Positions 18,825 to 30,122 of a stretch of 64,000 nt of DNA are shown one piece after another. The DNA lies in the NCBI RefSeq assembly GCF_037977055.1, contig NZ_CP150274.1, positions 2,046,001 through 2,110,000 of the forward strand. The letters run 5' to 3'. Numbering within the stretch: position 1 is the first letter of the stretch; every line of letters begins with the position of its first letter. A program made the position numbers and the translations under genes. The notes under the pieces are model-generated. The model did not search any database, was not told where the DNA came from, and worked only from the letters and a program-made list of their open reading frames with translations. Origin of the DNA: Paenibacillus sp. FSL K6-1096. Its GTDB lineage: Bacteria; Bacillota; Bacilli; Paenibacillales; Paenibacillaceae.

Positions 18825-19217
18825 ATGTCTGTGATCAGGCGCCTATTCTCGTGGAAAATAACTAGTCCGGTATTATCAGGTCTAATCCGCTCCTTCCTGT
18901 GGATGATGCTGGGTGCATTCGTCCTCTCCCTCCTGCTCTGGGGCAGCAGCCTTAAGGAAGCGGATCTTGCGATGTACACCTACATCGTTCATGGCGTTGC
19001 TGCCGCTTTTGGCGGATTGACCGCAGGGAGCAGGGCTTCCAGCAGAGGATGGTACCAGGGAGCCCTGACTGGCCTGTTCTACGGCTTGATTGTCCTGCTG
19101 ATCGGATTCCTCGCGCTGGACAGCTCGCCTGCGGGGATGGACTTCCTGTGGGTGCTGGCGGCTGCCGGCATTAGCGCACTCGGCGGGATGTTTGGGGTGA
19201 ATTTACAGAAATCCTAA
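18825..19217 (+). CDS. yrzE: TIGR04086 family membrane protein (YrzE-like)
   Basis: 130-residue membrane protein with four hydrophobic segments and several small-residue runs (AAFGGLTAGSRASSRGWYQGALTG). This matches the uncharacterised TIGR04086 family, which lies between yrbG and yajC in Bacillus as well. AGGGGG precedes ATG 18825. Function unknown. Confidence 0.82.
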   Translation: MSVIRRLFSWKITSPVLSGLIRSFLWMMLGAFVLSLLLWGSSLKEADLAMYTYIVHGVAAAFGGLTAGSRASSRGWYQGALTGLFYGLIVLLIGFLALDSSPAGMDFLWVLAAAGISALGGMFGVNLQKS

Positions 19218-19316
19218 ATCGTATCATTCTGAAAAGTTGAAACCTTACCTTGAAAATATGTTACACTGGGTGTATCTGACTTCATATGAGCGTTTATCAA
19301 GGAGGCTTCGAGTGCT

Positions 19317-20156
19317 TTGCTTTACCAGTCGATGAATCTTGTAGTTGTCTATACCGTTGCCATTGTTGTGATTCTTATCTGGCTCGGTTCCCTGCGCAAT
19401 CCGCTGTTGGCTTTGGTTGAAATCGGGAGAGAGCTCCTGCGGTCCTATAAATTCACCCTTGTCCTTGTAGGGATGTTCAGCATTCTTGCCCTGAATAAAT
19501 ATGAGCTGCAGATTGAAGAGAGGATGCATCTGAATTCGGATTACACGGCGTTTGTGTTTGGCCTGGAGGGGCATTTTGTCCGGATGGTTCAAGAGCTGTT
19601 CTATACGCCCTGGCTGACGCCAATCATTGTCTTCTTCTATATCTTCATGCTGCAGGCCGTATTAGCTGCCTCACTGGGAGTTTACCTGCTGGATAAGAAC
19701 CGCCTGATGCTGTATGCCACCTGTTACACGGTTATTATAACCTACGCTGTGGCTATTCCATTCTATCTGTATTTTCCGGTCAACGAGGTCTGGTCTTATG
19801 CGCCGGCAGGGGTAAGATTTGTCATGCTGGATATTTTTCCGAAGTTTGAGCAGGAATACCGGCCGCTGTCCGGCCTGAATAACTGCTTCCCGAGCCTCCA
19901 TACGGCAATCTCTGTGTCCATGGCTCTGCTGGCCTACCGTTCCGGGAACCGGCGCTGGAAGATCATTACCACCGTCTCCGCGGTGATTATCGTATTTGGC
20001 ATCTTCTATCTTGGCATCCACTGGCTGACCGATATGATCGGCGGCACCATCCTGGCTATTGTGTCCGTAACAGCCAGTGTCCAGCTGGCTAAGCTCACCT
20101 TGCGCGGCGGCGAAGAACGGCTCCGGGTCAGAAGCCGGGTAACCAACTCGCGCTAA
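19317..20156 (+). CDS. PAP2 family membrane phosphatase/phosphotransferase
   Basis: 279 residues with about six membrane segments. The PAP2 active-site motifs are C2 PSLHTA (about 197-202) and C3 GIHWLTDMIGG (about 232-242), supplying the catalytic His and Asp pair. The arrangement resembles inositol phosphorylceramide synthase-like or undecaprenyl-PP phosphatase-like members, so the substrate is a lipid phosphate, not resolved further. The start is TTG 19317 with GGAGG eleven bases upstream; ATG 19332 is an alternative. A tandem hairpin array follows the stop codon. Confidence 0.85.
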   Translation: MLYQSMNLVVVYTVAIVVILIWLGSLRNPLLALVEIGRELLRSYKFTLVLVGMFSILALNKYELQIEERMHLNSDYTAFVFGLEGHFVRMVQELFYTPWLTPIIVFFYIFMLQAVLAASLGVYLLDKNRLMLYATCYTVIITYAVAIPFYLYFPVNEVWSYAPAGVRFVMLDIFPKFEQEYRPLSGLNNCFPSLHTAISVSMALLAYRSGNRRWKIITTVSAVIIVFGIFYLGIHWLTDMIGGTILAIVSVTASVQLAKLTLRGGEERLRVRSRVTNSR

Positions 20157-20188
20157 GAGCAATTGGCCCGGTTGCCTTAGCGGGTGCC

Positions 20189-20419
20189 AATGTAATCGGT
20201 TTTTCGATTACATTTGGCCCGATTGCCTTCGCGGGTGCCAATGTGATCGGTTTTTCGATTACATTTGGCCCGATTGCCTTCGCAGGTGCCAATGTGATCG
20301 GTTTTTCGATTACATTTGGCCCGATTGCCTTCGCAGGTGCCAATGTGATCGGTTTTTCGATTACATTTGGCCCAGTTGCCTTCACGGCTGCCATTGTAAT
20401 CGGTTTTTCGATTACACTT
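20189..20419. repeat. Five-unit 51-bp hairpin array (array A)
   Basis: Five copies of a 27-bp palindrome start at 20189, 20240, 20291, 20342 and 20393, exactly 51 bp apart. The arms are AATGTAATCG or AATGTGATCG and CGATTACATT around GTTTTT. The 24-bp intervals (GGCCCGATTGCC...GGTGCC) are also nearly identical between units 2 and 4. It sits between the convergent PAP2 and yajC genes. Because 51 is a multiple of three, both strands show open frames with 17-residue repeats (VIGFSITF on plus, NVIEKPIT on minus); I regard these as by-products. Confidence 0.92.
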
Positions 20420-20484
20420 ATTCGTAAAAAGTACTCACGGGCAGACGTAAACAGATCATGTGTGCCTCCAATCACGTACACAAC

Positions 20485-20524
20485 GAAAAATCGGCGTTCT
20501 CTCCGGGAGAGAACGCCGATTTCT
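20485..20524. terminator. Terminator of queA-tgt-yajC (possibly bidirectional)
   Basis: AAATCGGCGTTCTCT and AGAGAACGCCGATTT form a long perfect stem, followed on the minus strand by TTTTTCG. It directly follows yajC. Confidence 0.88.
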
Positions 20525-20539
20525 ATGTCCAGCTTAAGC

Positions 20540-20854
20540 TTAAACCTTGTCTTCCGCTTCCACAACCGAATGGCTGATCGAGCCGCGGTCAAAGGTCAGC
20601 TTGGTTACATCATTCACCCGCAGGATGACGATGTCATCCGAAAGCTCCATAATCGTTCCGTGCAGTCCCCCGATAGTAACGACCTTATCGCCTTTCTTGA
20701 GCGCTTTCAGCATGCCGTTGCGCGCCTTGGTCTTCTTCTGCTGCGGACGAATCAGCAGGAAGTAGAAAACAACAAACATAAGAACAAAAGGCCCTACCAG
20801 ACCCAAGATGCTGCCACCGCCGCCTTGGGCTGCTGCCAACTGAAACTGTGCCAT
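20540..20854 (-). CDS. yajC: Preprotein translocase subunit YajC
   Basis: 104-residue accessory protein of the SecDF complex: a single N-terminal membrane helix (about 16-36, LGLVGPFVLMFVVFYFLLIRP) and a cytoplasmic SH3-like domain with the conserved VVTIGGLHGTI. AAGGGGGG precedes the ATG. The last gene of the queA-tgt-yajC group, 49 bp after tgt. Confidence 0.95.
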   Translation of the reverse strand: MAQFQLAAAQGGGGSILGLVGPFVLMFVVFYFLLIRPQQKKTKARNGMLKALKKGDKVVTIGGLHGTIMELSDDIVILRVNDVTKLTFDRGSISHSVVEAEDKV

Positions 20855-20903
20855 ATCATTCCCCCCTTTCAGAAATACGTAAACACTCCACCGAAGTACA
20901 GTC

Positions 20904-23092
<2,189 letters not shown>

Positions 23093-23102
23093 AATGGGAT
23101 CT

Positions 23103-25208
23103 TCATTCCTTAATTATAGTAACGTTACTGAAATAGTGTTGCAATATTTGCTTATAATCATACCCTTTGTCTGCCATTCCCTTTACGCCCCATTGGGACA
23201 TACCGAGACCGTGCCCATACCCCCAGCCGATGAAATAGAAGCCCGGAGTGCCGGTTACCACTCTGGTGGCCTGGTCCGCCCCCATCACAACCGTTCCGCT
23301 GCCGGTGGACGATACCTGGCCCGTAGCAGACAGGACACCGGCTGACGCCGTACTGCCTATAGATGCCGTAGCGCCGTCAGCGCCTAGTACAGTATAACTT
23401 CCGGCCGGTACAATATCAAACAACGTACTGGGCAATCCGCCGAAGGAGGAGCGGAACAGATCCGGATACTTGACTTGTAAAATCTGCCCGTTCGCCTTCA
23501 CCTCTACGGCTCTTCCCGACGGCCCGCGCCGGGTAACCTCCAGGGTGGTGATGGTGGAGGGCAGCGTGCCGCTGGTTTTGCCGGCCAGACTCTTCAGCAG
23601 GTCGGCTGAAGAATAGGGTCCCTTAATCCAGCTATAGCTGCCGGATTCAAAGACCTGGTTCAGCACCACAGCATTCTGGCCGGGGTTCAGCTTGCCTGTA
23701 GGAGCAGCACTGCTGTCTACAACCGGCAGCGGCCGGATATTCACATCCTTGACAGTGGCCGTAGCCAGCGGAAGCCCGGCCGCCGTCTTGCTTCCCGTCA
23801 GCTTAATATTATCTTCCCGGGCATAGCCGGAGACCCCATTGTCCAGCAGCATATAATACCACTTCTTGGCGGAGCCTACCGCGGCCGCATCCTCGGCGCT
23901 GGGCACGCTTGCGAAGTTGCTGCCGCCGCTGTTCCATACCTCCGACGGATCAGCTGTAACCCCGCCACTGTTCGAAGAGAATACCGCCTCAACGGTCTTG
24001 CCGCCGCTCTTCAGCACTTCACCGGCAGTCGCATCGACCGCCTTGATAATCGACGGAGCCTCAGCGCCGATTCCGTTGTAGACCTGGCTGAGCGTCGTAT
24101 CGACCACATTCGCCACCTCGAACCGGTTGCCCTGGGACAGCGCATAGCTCCGCGCAGCTACAGCCTGCGCCTTCAGCGCTTCTTCCGGCCAGCTTGAGGA
24201 GACCTCTCCCCCTACTACCGCATACAGGTATTGCTCCACCGGAACCACGTTAATAACGGACAATGAGCCGTTCAGATTGCCTAATTCCAGATCACCGCGG
24301 TAGACCCGCTTCGATCTCTCCGTCAGCATAATCCCCTTCTCATTGCCGGATACCATGAACTTGGCGTTGCTTCCGGTCAGCATATAATGAAAGACCTGGA
24401 CTTCACTGTTCAGATCAAAGCCTGCATCCATGCGGATAATAACCGCAGGCGTGCCTTGCGCCACAGGCGTCAATGCCAGCTGCGGCAGCTGCGCGGCTGC
24501 TGTGGCCGAGATATCCGCAAGCTCGCTGTCGCTTGAAGCCTCGCCTACCCAGACCTCCGTCCGCGCACTGCCCCCCTCGCCGGACACGAAGACCGGCCAG
24601 GCATCAAGTCCTGCACCGGTCAACGTATTAACCGCCGCCTGAGCCTCCTCCAGGGTCGGGTAAGTACCTGCGGACAGGCGCTTCGTCCCGGCTACAGCAG
24701 GGGTCTGCCCGTCCGGAAGCGCAAGCCCGGCCTTCATGACCGAGCTCAGGCCGTTCCTGGCCGCACTCTCGCTGGCATATCCTCCGGTATACAACTGGTA
24801 TACCTTGGAGCCGCTCCGGGTTGCCATGAAGATCTGCGGCTTAAGAGACGCCGCCTGCAGCTTCTTCGCCCCATCCGCTGCGGTCTGCCAGCTTGGGGTC
24901 TCCATTACCTTCACCCGGAAGCCGTCCAGGCTGACTCTTACCCGGTTCTGGGCGGGGACCGACAACAGAGGGGCCCCACCCGCAGCAGACAACAGGCTGA
25001 AGCTCTGCTCGGACTGCAGCGTAACGAGCGGTACAGTAGACTTATATTTGCTGCCGATATCGGCGTACAGCGCAACCCGGATCGTCCCGCCGCCCTCGGC
25101 GCGGATGCTGCCTGCCGGAGCCAGCAGACTTCCTGCGGCAATCAGCGCAGCAAGCGCTCCCCGGCCCAGCAGCCCTATTCCAGTCTCTTTCCACTTGGCA
25201 AGATTCAT
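23103..25208 (-). CDS. Secreted SpoIID/LytB domain protein with SPOR-like region
   Basis: 701-residue exported protein. A signal peptide (about 1-38, ending AGSIRA) is followed by SPOR-like segments ([23 protein letters not shown] and similar, about 105-215). Then comes the SpoIID/LytB domain with [34 protein letters not shown] and [11 protein letters not shown], and the C-terminal [19 protein letters not shown]. SpoIID is a lytic transglycosylase acting on peptidoglycan stripped of stem peptides; homologues also amplify amidases. It is more likely a paralogue than the sporulation SpoIID itself, which lacks the SPOR-like part. Start ATG 25208 with AGGAGG. Heads the group with queA, tgt and yajC. 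Confidence 0.87.
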   Translation of the reverse strand: MNLAKWKETGIGLLGRGALAALIAAGSLLAPAGSIRAEGGGTIRVALYADIGSKYKSTVPLVTLQSEQSFSLLSAAGGAPLLSVPAQNRVRVSLDGFRVKVMETPSWQTAADGAKKLQAASLKPQIFMATRSGSKVYQLYTGGYASESAARNGLSSVMKAGLALPDGQTPAVAGTKRLSAGTYPTLEEAQAAVNTLTGAGLDAWPVFVSGEGGSARTEVWVGEASSDSELADISATAAAQLPQLALTPVAQGTPAVIIRMDAGFDLNSEVQVFHYMLTGSNAKFMVSGNEKGIMLTERSKRVYRGDLELGNLNGSLSVINVVPVEQYLYAVVGGEVSSSWPEEALKAQAVAARSYALSQGNRFEVANVVDTTLSQVYNGIGAEAPSIIKAVDATAGEVLKSGGKTVEAVFSSNSGGVTADPSEVWNSGGSNFASVPSAEDAAAVGSAKKWYYMLLDNGVSGYAREDNIKLTGSKTAAGLPLATATVKDVNIRPLPVVDSSAAPTGKLNPGQNAVVLNQVFESGSYSWIKGPYSSADLLKSLAGKTSGTLPSTITTLEVTRRGPSGRAVEVKANGQILQVKYPDLFRSSFGGLPSTLFDIVPAGSYTVLGADGATASIGSTASAGVLSATGQVSSTGSGTVVMGADQATRVVTGTPGFYFIGWGYGHGLGMSQWGVKGMADKGYDYKQILQHYFSNVTIIKE

Positions 25209-25274
25209 TATAAGCCTCCTAGAAGTTTGAACGATATGAAAGTTAAAAGTACTTAGAATTTCTATCATCGAATT

Positions 25275-25452
25275 GTTGCACGAACTGCAACTTGGCCACC
25301 CCGAACGGGTAACTGTACGAAAGAGTGTTGCAAAAAATGCAAGAAATTCAGCGCCAAACTGTCTTAAACAGATGAAATGCTGCAAATCGTGCAACATTCT
25401 GGTATATAGACTGAATTATCATTAACAAAGTTGCAAAATGTGCAGCATTTCT
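25275..25452. repeat. Phased RTTGYA-N5-TRCAAY palindrome array, four units
   Basis: GTTGCA-cgaac-TGCAAC (25275), GTTGCA-aaaaa-TGCAAG (25327), GCTGCA-aatcg-TGCAAC (25379) and GTTGCA-aaatg-TGCAGC (25430). Each core is 6+5+6 bp and starts are 52, 52 and 51 bp apart. Unit 4, and unit 3 on the opposite strand, continue as ATTTC, as at 59876. It lies between ruvB and the SpoIID-like gene, ending about 65 bp before the latter's start. Confidence 0.9.
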
Positions 25453-25461
25453 CAGAATTGA

Positions 25462-25503
25462 AGCCACAGCCACAGTTACAGTTGCAGTCACAGTGACAGC
25501 TGC
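25462..25503. repeat. Degenerate 6-bp tandem repeat, seven units
   Basis: AGCCAC AGCCAC, then AGTTAC, AGTTGC, AGTCAC, AGTGAC and AGCTGC: an AGNNRC-like hexamer repeated seven times just after the ruvB stop codon. Simple-sequence origin is likely. Confidence 0.7.
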
Positions 25504-25519
25504 CAGCTAGCCCATAGAC

Positions 25520-26527
25520 TCAGCTCTGCTGCGGCGGAAGCGGCAGCCCCAGATGATGATACGCCGCAGGCGTAACCACGCGCCCGCGCGGTGTCCGCTG
25601 CAGAAAGCCGATCTGCAGCAGATAAGGCTCATAGACATCCTCGATCGTCTGGCTCTCTTCGCCGATCGTTGCTGCGATCGTATCCAGCCCCACCGGACCG
25701 CCCCGGAAGGAGCTGATCATGGACTGCAGCATCTTGTGGTCGATGCTGTCCAGGCCCCGGGGGTCCACCTGGAGCATCTTCAGCGATTCTGCGGCGATCT
25801 CCGGTGTGATAATTCCGTCCCCCCGGACCTGCGCATAGTCGCGCACCCGCTTCAGCAGGCGGTTGGCGATCCGCGGTGTCCCGCGGGCCCGCAGCGCAAT
25901 CTCTTCCGCAGCGTCACCTACAATCTCAATGCCGAGCAGCTCGGCATTGCGGGACACGATGAAGCTCAGCTCATCGATCTTGTAATACTCCAGCCGGCTG
26001 ACCACGCCGAAGCGGTCGCGCAGCGGGGCAGACAGCAAGCCCGCGCGTGTCGTCGCCCCGATCAGCGTGAAGGGCGGCAGGTCCAGCCGCACCGAGCGGG
26101 CGCTCGGGCCCTTGCCGATCATGATGTCCAGCGCGAAATCCTCCATCGCCGGATACATGACCTCCTCCACCGTGCGGTGCAGGCGGTGAATCTCGTCAAT
26201 GAACAGTACATCGCCTTCCTGCAGATTGGTCAGCAGCGCCGCCAGATCGCCGGGACGCTCAATGGCCGGCCCGGAGGTCGTACGCAGATTCACGCCCAGC
26301 TCATTGGCGATGATATTGGCCAGCGTCGTCTTGCCGAGGCCCGGAGGTCCGTACAGCAGCACATGGTCCAGCGCCTCGCTGCGCAGCTTGGCCGCTTCAA
26401 TATAGATCTTCAGGTTCTCCTTCACCTGACCCTGGCCGATATATTCCCCCAGATACCGGGGGCGCAGGCTTAACTCCACCGCCTGCTCATCCATCATCAG
26501 ATTGGCCGAGATAATCCGGTCATCCAT
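25520..26527 (-). CDS. ruvB: Holliday junction branch migration helicase RuvB
   Basis: AAA+ motor that drives branch migration with RuvA. 335 residues: N-terminal [27 protein letters not shown], Walker [10 protein letters not shown], Walker [10 protein letters not shown], sensor 1 [10 protein letters not shown], arginine finger region LRDRFG, and the winged-helix C-terminus ending [15 protein letters not shown]. The last gene of ruvC-ruvA-ruvB, 25 bp after ruvA. Confidence 0.98.
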   Translation of the reverse strand: MDDRIISANLMMDEQAVELSLRPRYLGEYIGQGQVKENLKIYIEAAKLRSEALDHVLLYGPPGLGKTTLANIIANELGVNLRTTSGPAIERPGDLAALLTNLQEGDVLFIDEIHRLHRTVEEVMYPAMEDFALDIMIGKGPSARSVRLDLPPFTLIGATTRAGLLSAPLRDRFGVVSRLEYYKIDELSFIVSRNAELLGIEIVGDAAEEIALRARGTPRIANRLLKRVRDYAQVRGDGIITPEIAAESLKMLQVDPRGLDSIDHKMLQSMISSFRGGPVGLDTIAATIGEESQTIEDVYEPYLLQIGFLQRTPRGRVVTPAAYHHLGLPLPPQQS

Positions 26528-26552
26528 TCTTCCTCACTCCGTTCTAGGGGAC

Positions 26553-27176
26553 CTATTTGGCAATATACAGCAGCCCCAGCGCCTTCTTCATCAGCACATC
26601 CACCGGACCGGTATCCGTGCCCTCCTGCTTCATCTTCAGCCATACGCGGTCAAGCTCCGCATCGGTATATCCGAGCGCCTTCAGGGCATCCCTGGCCTCT
26701 TCCCACGGAAGAGCCTCCGCCTTGGCCTCTGCTTCAGCCGCAACCGCGAACAAGCCTGTCTGCAGAGCCGCCCCGCCGAAGCCGTCAAGCTTGTCCTTCA
26801 GATCAAGAATCATCCGCTGCGCCGTCTTCTTGCCGATGCCCGGAAGCTTCGTCAGGAAGGTGATATTCTCCTGGTAGATGGCGGCGATCAGCTGATCCGG
26901 CGTACCTCCGGTCAATATACCCAAGGCTACACGCGGCCCGATGCCGTTCACCTCAATCAGCCTGCGGAACAGCTTCTGCTCCTCACGGGTCGGGAACCCG
27001 AACAGCAGCGTGGCATCCTCGCGGGTCTGATAATGGATATACACAGTTACCGGACCCTCCGTCTTGGCAAAAGCATACGGGTTCGGGCAGAATACCCGGT
27101 ACCCTATGCCCTGGACATCCACCACGATATATTCCGTCTCCAGATGCGCAACCGGCCCTCTAAGATAATCTATCAT
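26553..27176 (-). CDS. ruvA: Holliday junction DNA-binding protein RuvA
   Basis: Tetrameric junction-binding partner of RuvB. 207 residues: OB-fold domain I (MIDYLRGPVAHLETEYIVVDVQGIGYRV), two helix-hairpin-helix motifs (LIEVNGIGPRVALGIL and LTKLPGIGKKTAQRMI), and the mobile C-terminal domain III that contacts RuvB. Its start overlaps the ruvC stop by 4 bp. Confidence 0.97.
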   Translation of the reverse strand: MIDYLRGPVAHLETEYIVVDVQGIGYRVFCPNPYAFAKTEGPVTVYIHYQTREDATLLFGFPTREEQKLFRRLIEVNGIGPRVALGILTGGTPDQLIAAIYQENITFLTKLPGIGKKTAQRMILDLKDKLDGFGGAALQTGLFAVAAEAEAKAEALPWEEARDALKALGYTDAELDRVWLKMKQEGTDTGPVDVLMKKALGLLYIAK

Positions 27177-27676
27177 TTTCGCAATACCTCATTTAATTTG
27201 GAATTAAGACTCACGGAATGGGCATGGCATACCGCCACCGCCAGCGCATCCGCCACATCATCGGGCTTCGGAACGGCTGACAGCTTGAGCAGCAGCTTGA
27301 CCATCTCCTGAACCTGCTTCTTCTCCGCCTTGCCGTAACCCACCACCGCCTGCTTCACCATCATCGGGGTGTATTCCGCAACCGGAAGCCCGCGCTGCAC
27401 GGCAGCCAGAATCAGCACGCCGCGCGCCTGCGCCACCGGCAGAGCTGTAGTCACATTGCGGCTGAAGAACAGCTTCTCCACCGCCACCGCATCCGGCTTA
27501 TACTTGTCGAGCAGCTGTACCATGCCTTCATAGACATGCAGCAGGCGCTCCTCCTCCGGGGTATGCGCCTCCGTCTGGATCGAGCCGTATTGAACCGGCG
27601 TTAATTTGTTCCCAATCTTATCTACGAAGCCGAAGCCGACAATCGCCAGCCCCGGGTCAATGCCCAAGATGCGCAA
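27173..27676 (-). CDS. ruvC: Holliday junction resolvase RuvC
   Basis: Endonuclease that resolves Holliday junctions. 167 residues from TTG 27676 (LRILGIDPGLAIVGFG), the normal family length; an upstream reading to 27733 adds 19 unrelated residues. Catalytic acids are in GIDPG, AVEKLFF (Glu) and KPDDVADALAVAVCHA (two Asp). The conserved QARGVLILAA is also present. First gene of the ruvCAB unit. Confidence 0.96.
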   Translation of the reverse strand: MRILGIDPGLAIVGFGFVDKIGNKLTPVQYGSIQTEAHTPEEERLLHVYEGMVQLLDKYKPDAVAVEKLFFSRNVTTALPVAQARGVLILAAVQRGLPVAEYTPMMVKQAVVGYGKAEKKQVQEMVKLLLKLSAVPKPDDVADALAVAVCHAHSVSLNSKLNEVLRK

Positions 27677-27780
27677 GATCCTTCCCTCTCCTCTGTGCCA
27701 GGGCTGAATGCAGCGGCACCCTATTGGATTCATCCGTCCGCCCTGAAGCGAACATATGTATTCCTTCCACCCATTATAGC

Positions 27781-27821
27781 AAAAAAAATTCCCCGGGAGA
27801 CAAAAACTTTGTCCCGGGGAA
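27781..27821 (-). terminator. Terminator of bofC
   Basis: Minus strand TTCCCCGGGACAAAG pairs with CTCCCGGGGAA around a T-rich loop and is followed by TTTTTTTT. It lies past the bofC stop and just upstream of ruvC. Confidence 0.88.
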
Positions 27822-27858
27822 ACGGAAATCCGAAGGCTTGCGCAATTCTACCCTGCTC

Positions 27859-28617
27859 TTAATGAGGCTGCATTACCTGTTCTGCGGAATCCCGCGCATA
27901 ATCGCTGAAGGTGGACAGCACGCTGTTATACTCCTCCAGATCCTGGACCCGGATGCCCTGATGCAGCTGCTCCCAGATTCCTTCGGGGAGAGAGGACTTC
28001 AGGGAGCCCATGTCCATCTGAAAAAAAGTCTTCATGACCCGCTCAGCCTCGGGCGGTCCCTGGAACAACGTCAGATTACCCTGTTCGTCCACACCGAAGT
28101 AAGCTTCCTTCTTGGTAAGCGGCGACAGATCGTTGACGCTGCGCTCCAGCCACAGATCGCCCTCACGGGTAATCCGGCCGCTCCAACGGGCATGACCGGC
28201 AATCAGCTCCTTAAGCCGCGCAGGGCTTTGTACTCCGGGCAGGGTCTGCACTTCCTCGCCCGAGACATAGACCGTCTTCAGGTGCACTATACGGCTGACA
28301 GGCTCACGGCTGACTGCCTGAAGCAGTTCACGGCTGTTCATCAGCCCGGCTTCCTGGTCTTCGCTGGTGTCAGGAGAATATACAGCGGCTACTGCCGCCA
28401 TGCTGCCGCCGGGTCCGGGGCTTCTCTCTACAGCATCGCTGAGCGCACCGGACCCTGCCCAGGCCGAATGATCCAGGAGCGAGCTGATCTCTCCGGGAAC
28501 CTGCATCCCGCACCAGGCCATCAGGGCCAGCACCAGGCAGGCCGCCCCCACCCAGGGGGCCCGCTTCCAGCGTCTCCACCGACGCCACAGTTGTTTCTTC
28601 AAGCGAAAAGCGTTCAC
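27859..28617 (-). CDS. bofC: BofC-like protein (intercompartmental sporulation checkpoint)
   Basis: 252 residues: basic N-terminus, one membrane or signal segment (about 21-42), then an exported domain with VSRIVHLKTVYVSGEEVQTLPG and the C-terminal BofC domain (KKEAYFGVDEQGNLTLFQGPPEAERVMKTFFQMDMGSLKSSLP). In B. subtilis, BofC is secreted by the forespore and restrains SpoIVB signalling to pro-sigma-K processing, and its gene also neighbours ruvAB. This one is longer than the Bacillus form (about 170), mostly in the linker. The start is GTG 28617 after AAGGGA. Confidence 0.85.
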   Translation of the reverse strand: MNAFRLKKQLWRRWRRWKRAPWVGAACLVLALMAWCGMQVPGEISSLLDHSAWAGSGALSDAVERSPGPGGSMAAVAAVYSPDTSEDQEAGLMNSRELLQAVSREPVSRIVHLKTVYVSGEEVQTLPGVQSPARLKELIAGHARWSGRITREGDLWLERSVNDLSPLTKKEAYFGVDEQGNLTLFQGPPEAERVMKTFFQMDMGSLKSSLPEGIWEQLHQGIRVQDLEEYNSVLSTFSDYARDSAEQVMQPH

Positions 28618-28684
28618 GTTAATCCCTTCATTCTGGTTTTTTCCTATTGTGACCTGTGAAGGGAGTCTTTATGCATGCCTGTAT

Positions 28685-29926
28685 TCACTCTGTGCCCAGC
28701 GGATTCTCAATCGCTCCCAGGAACAGCACTACCCCGGTCTGGGCATCCCGGATCAGGAACAGAAACGGCCGGTTCACCGTCATCTCAAAAGGCTGATCCG
28801 CAGGAGGAGCCGATCCGGCCCGCACATCAATTACGGTCGAAGCCGCCGCCTCCGTTCCCTGTTCATTCACACTAATGAAGGTCTTGTGGAGAACCTTATC
28901 AAAGTACACCGGCTGATCCAGATCGACCATCCGGGAGAAATCACCACGCTGCTGGTCGAAGGCAAGCTTCACACCCAGCGCCTGCAAGGCCTTGGATAGT
29001 TCTGTGCCGTAGCTGGCCGTGAACCGCGGCAGCCGCAGCGTTCCACGGCTGCTGTCGAAATCCTGATCCAGCGACAGGCTCCCCTGCTCCAGTTGACCTA
29101 CAAGTTCCTTGAGCGAGGATTGCTCGCCCGGAAGGAACACCACCATCTCCATCTGACCTTCCCCGTAGGTAAGCTTCACCGCCTGCCAGTGCTCCCCCTC
29201 CGCATACGGAATGAATCCCCCGCGCTCCATCATCATCGCCTGAACCTTCTGGCCATCCGGCAGGTGGAAGTTCCCCGGTACCGTAGCGCGATCCGGAAAA
29301 ACGTCCCGCCAGCTGCCCTTGAAATAAAGTGCGTTGACCAGGACGGCAACCGCCTGCGGTCCGGGCGGCTCCGCAAGCATTTCTGTAATCTTGTCTCCAG
29401 TGTGATCGGCGGCCCACCCGTTGATCTGCTTCACGGACTTCGCTGCGGCCAGATCCGTGGTCTTAATCTGTGCATCATAGAATTCCTTGCCGGTCTTCAG
29501 ATAGTCCTTACGCAGCGGCAGCCCCTTCATGCCCCAGACCGAATTCGCCAGCTTCAGCTCCACTCCCGGTCCTCCATCCTGCAGCAGCTTCAAGAGCGCC
29601 AGATGACCGGCGTTCAGCTCCGGCCGCTCTTCAGGCGCATAGCCCAACAGGCCGCCCAGCTCCTCCGCTGTATCACCGGCACTGCCGTTATAAGCGAGGG
29701 CCAGAGCGGCGGCAACACTGTAAGGGGAGACGGTCAGATTGCCGCCGCCCTCCTTCCATAACTGGCCGAACAGCTTCACCCCCAGCCGGTTACTGCTCTC
29801 AGCCAGACCCGAATCAAGCATTGCTGCAGCAGCTTGTCTCTCCGAGTAGCTCATGCCCGAACCTCCTTCACTGCAGCCGCCCAATAACAGCACGGCTATT
29901 ATAAGTAGCGATAATCTTTTGCCCAT
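28685..29926 (-). CDS. Serpin family lipoprotein
   Basis: 413-residue serine-protease inhibitor-like protein, membrane-anchored by a lipoprotein signal (LLLGGC, Cys18). The serpin core is complete: NLTVSPYSVAAALALAYNGSAGDTAEEL near the start, LVNALYFKGSW in the middle, LPRFTASYG, and FNRPF-like VNRPFLFLIRD at the end. The hinge before the reactive-centre loop reads EQGTEAAASTVI, small residues as in inhibitory serpins. The loop that follows is RAGSAPPADQPFEMTV, so the scissile bond lies near there; the target protease is unknown. It stands alone between bofC and fabV. Confidence 0.92.
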   Translation of the reverse strand: MGKRLSLLIIAVLLLGGCSEGGSGMSYSERQAAAAMLDSGLAESSNRLGVKLFGQLWKEGGGNLTVSPYSVAAALALAYNGSAGDTAEELGGLLGYAPEERPELNAGHLALLKLLQDGGPGVELKLANSVWGMKGLPLRKDYLKTGKEFYDAQIKTTDLAAAKSVKQINGWAADHTGDKITEMLAEPPGPQAVAVLVNALYFKGSWRDVFPDRATVPGNFHLPDGQKVQAMMMERGGFIPYAEGEHWQAVKLTYGEGQMEMVVFLPGEQSSLKELVGQLEQGSLSLDQDFDSSRGTLRLPRFTASYGTELSKALQALGVKLAFDQQRGDFSRMVDLDQPVYFDKVLHKTFISVNEQGTEAAASTVIDVRAGSAPPADQPFEMTVNRPFLFLIRDAQTGVVLFLGAIENPLGTE

Positions 29927-30122
29927 GCCTGTACCCCCTCCCAGACTTCATCCGTAGCCTCTCTACCCACTGACGCCGCGGATTGGGAAAAGTTGCAAAT
30001 TCATAGCAACAGCAATACAATTTTACTGTTCATCTAATAGAAGGCTTATCTTTCTATGCCATCATTTGTTATACTCTATATTAATGAAAAAGTTAAAAAC
30101 TAAAACAAAGGGGATAACCTTG

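Noticed and set aside
20128..20592. Minus-strand 154-codon frame with repeated NVIEKPIT, and the plus-strand counterpart with VIGFSITF repeats
   Set aside because: Both frames stay open only because the 51-bp hairpin unit is a multiple of three and palindromic. The minus frame also covers the terminator and part of yajC, with no ribosome site. I treat it as noncoding repeat DNA.
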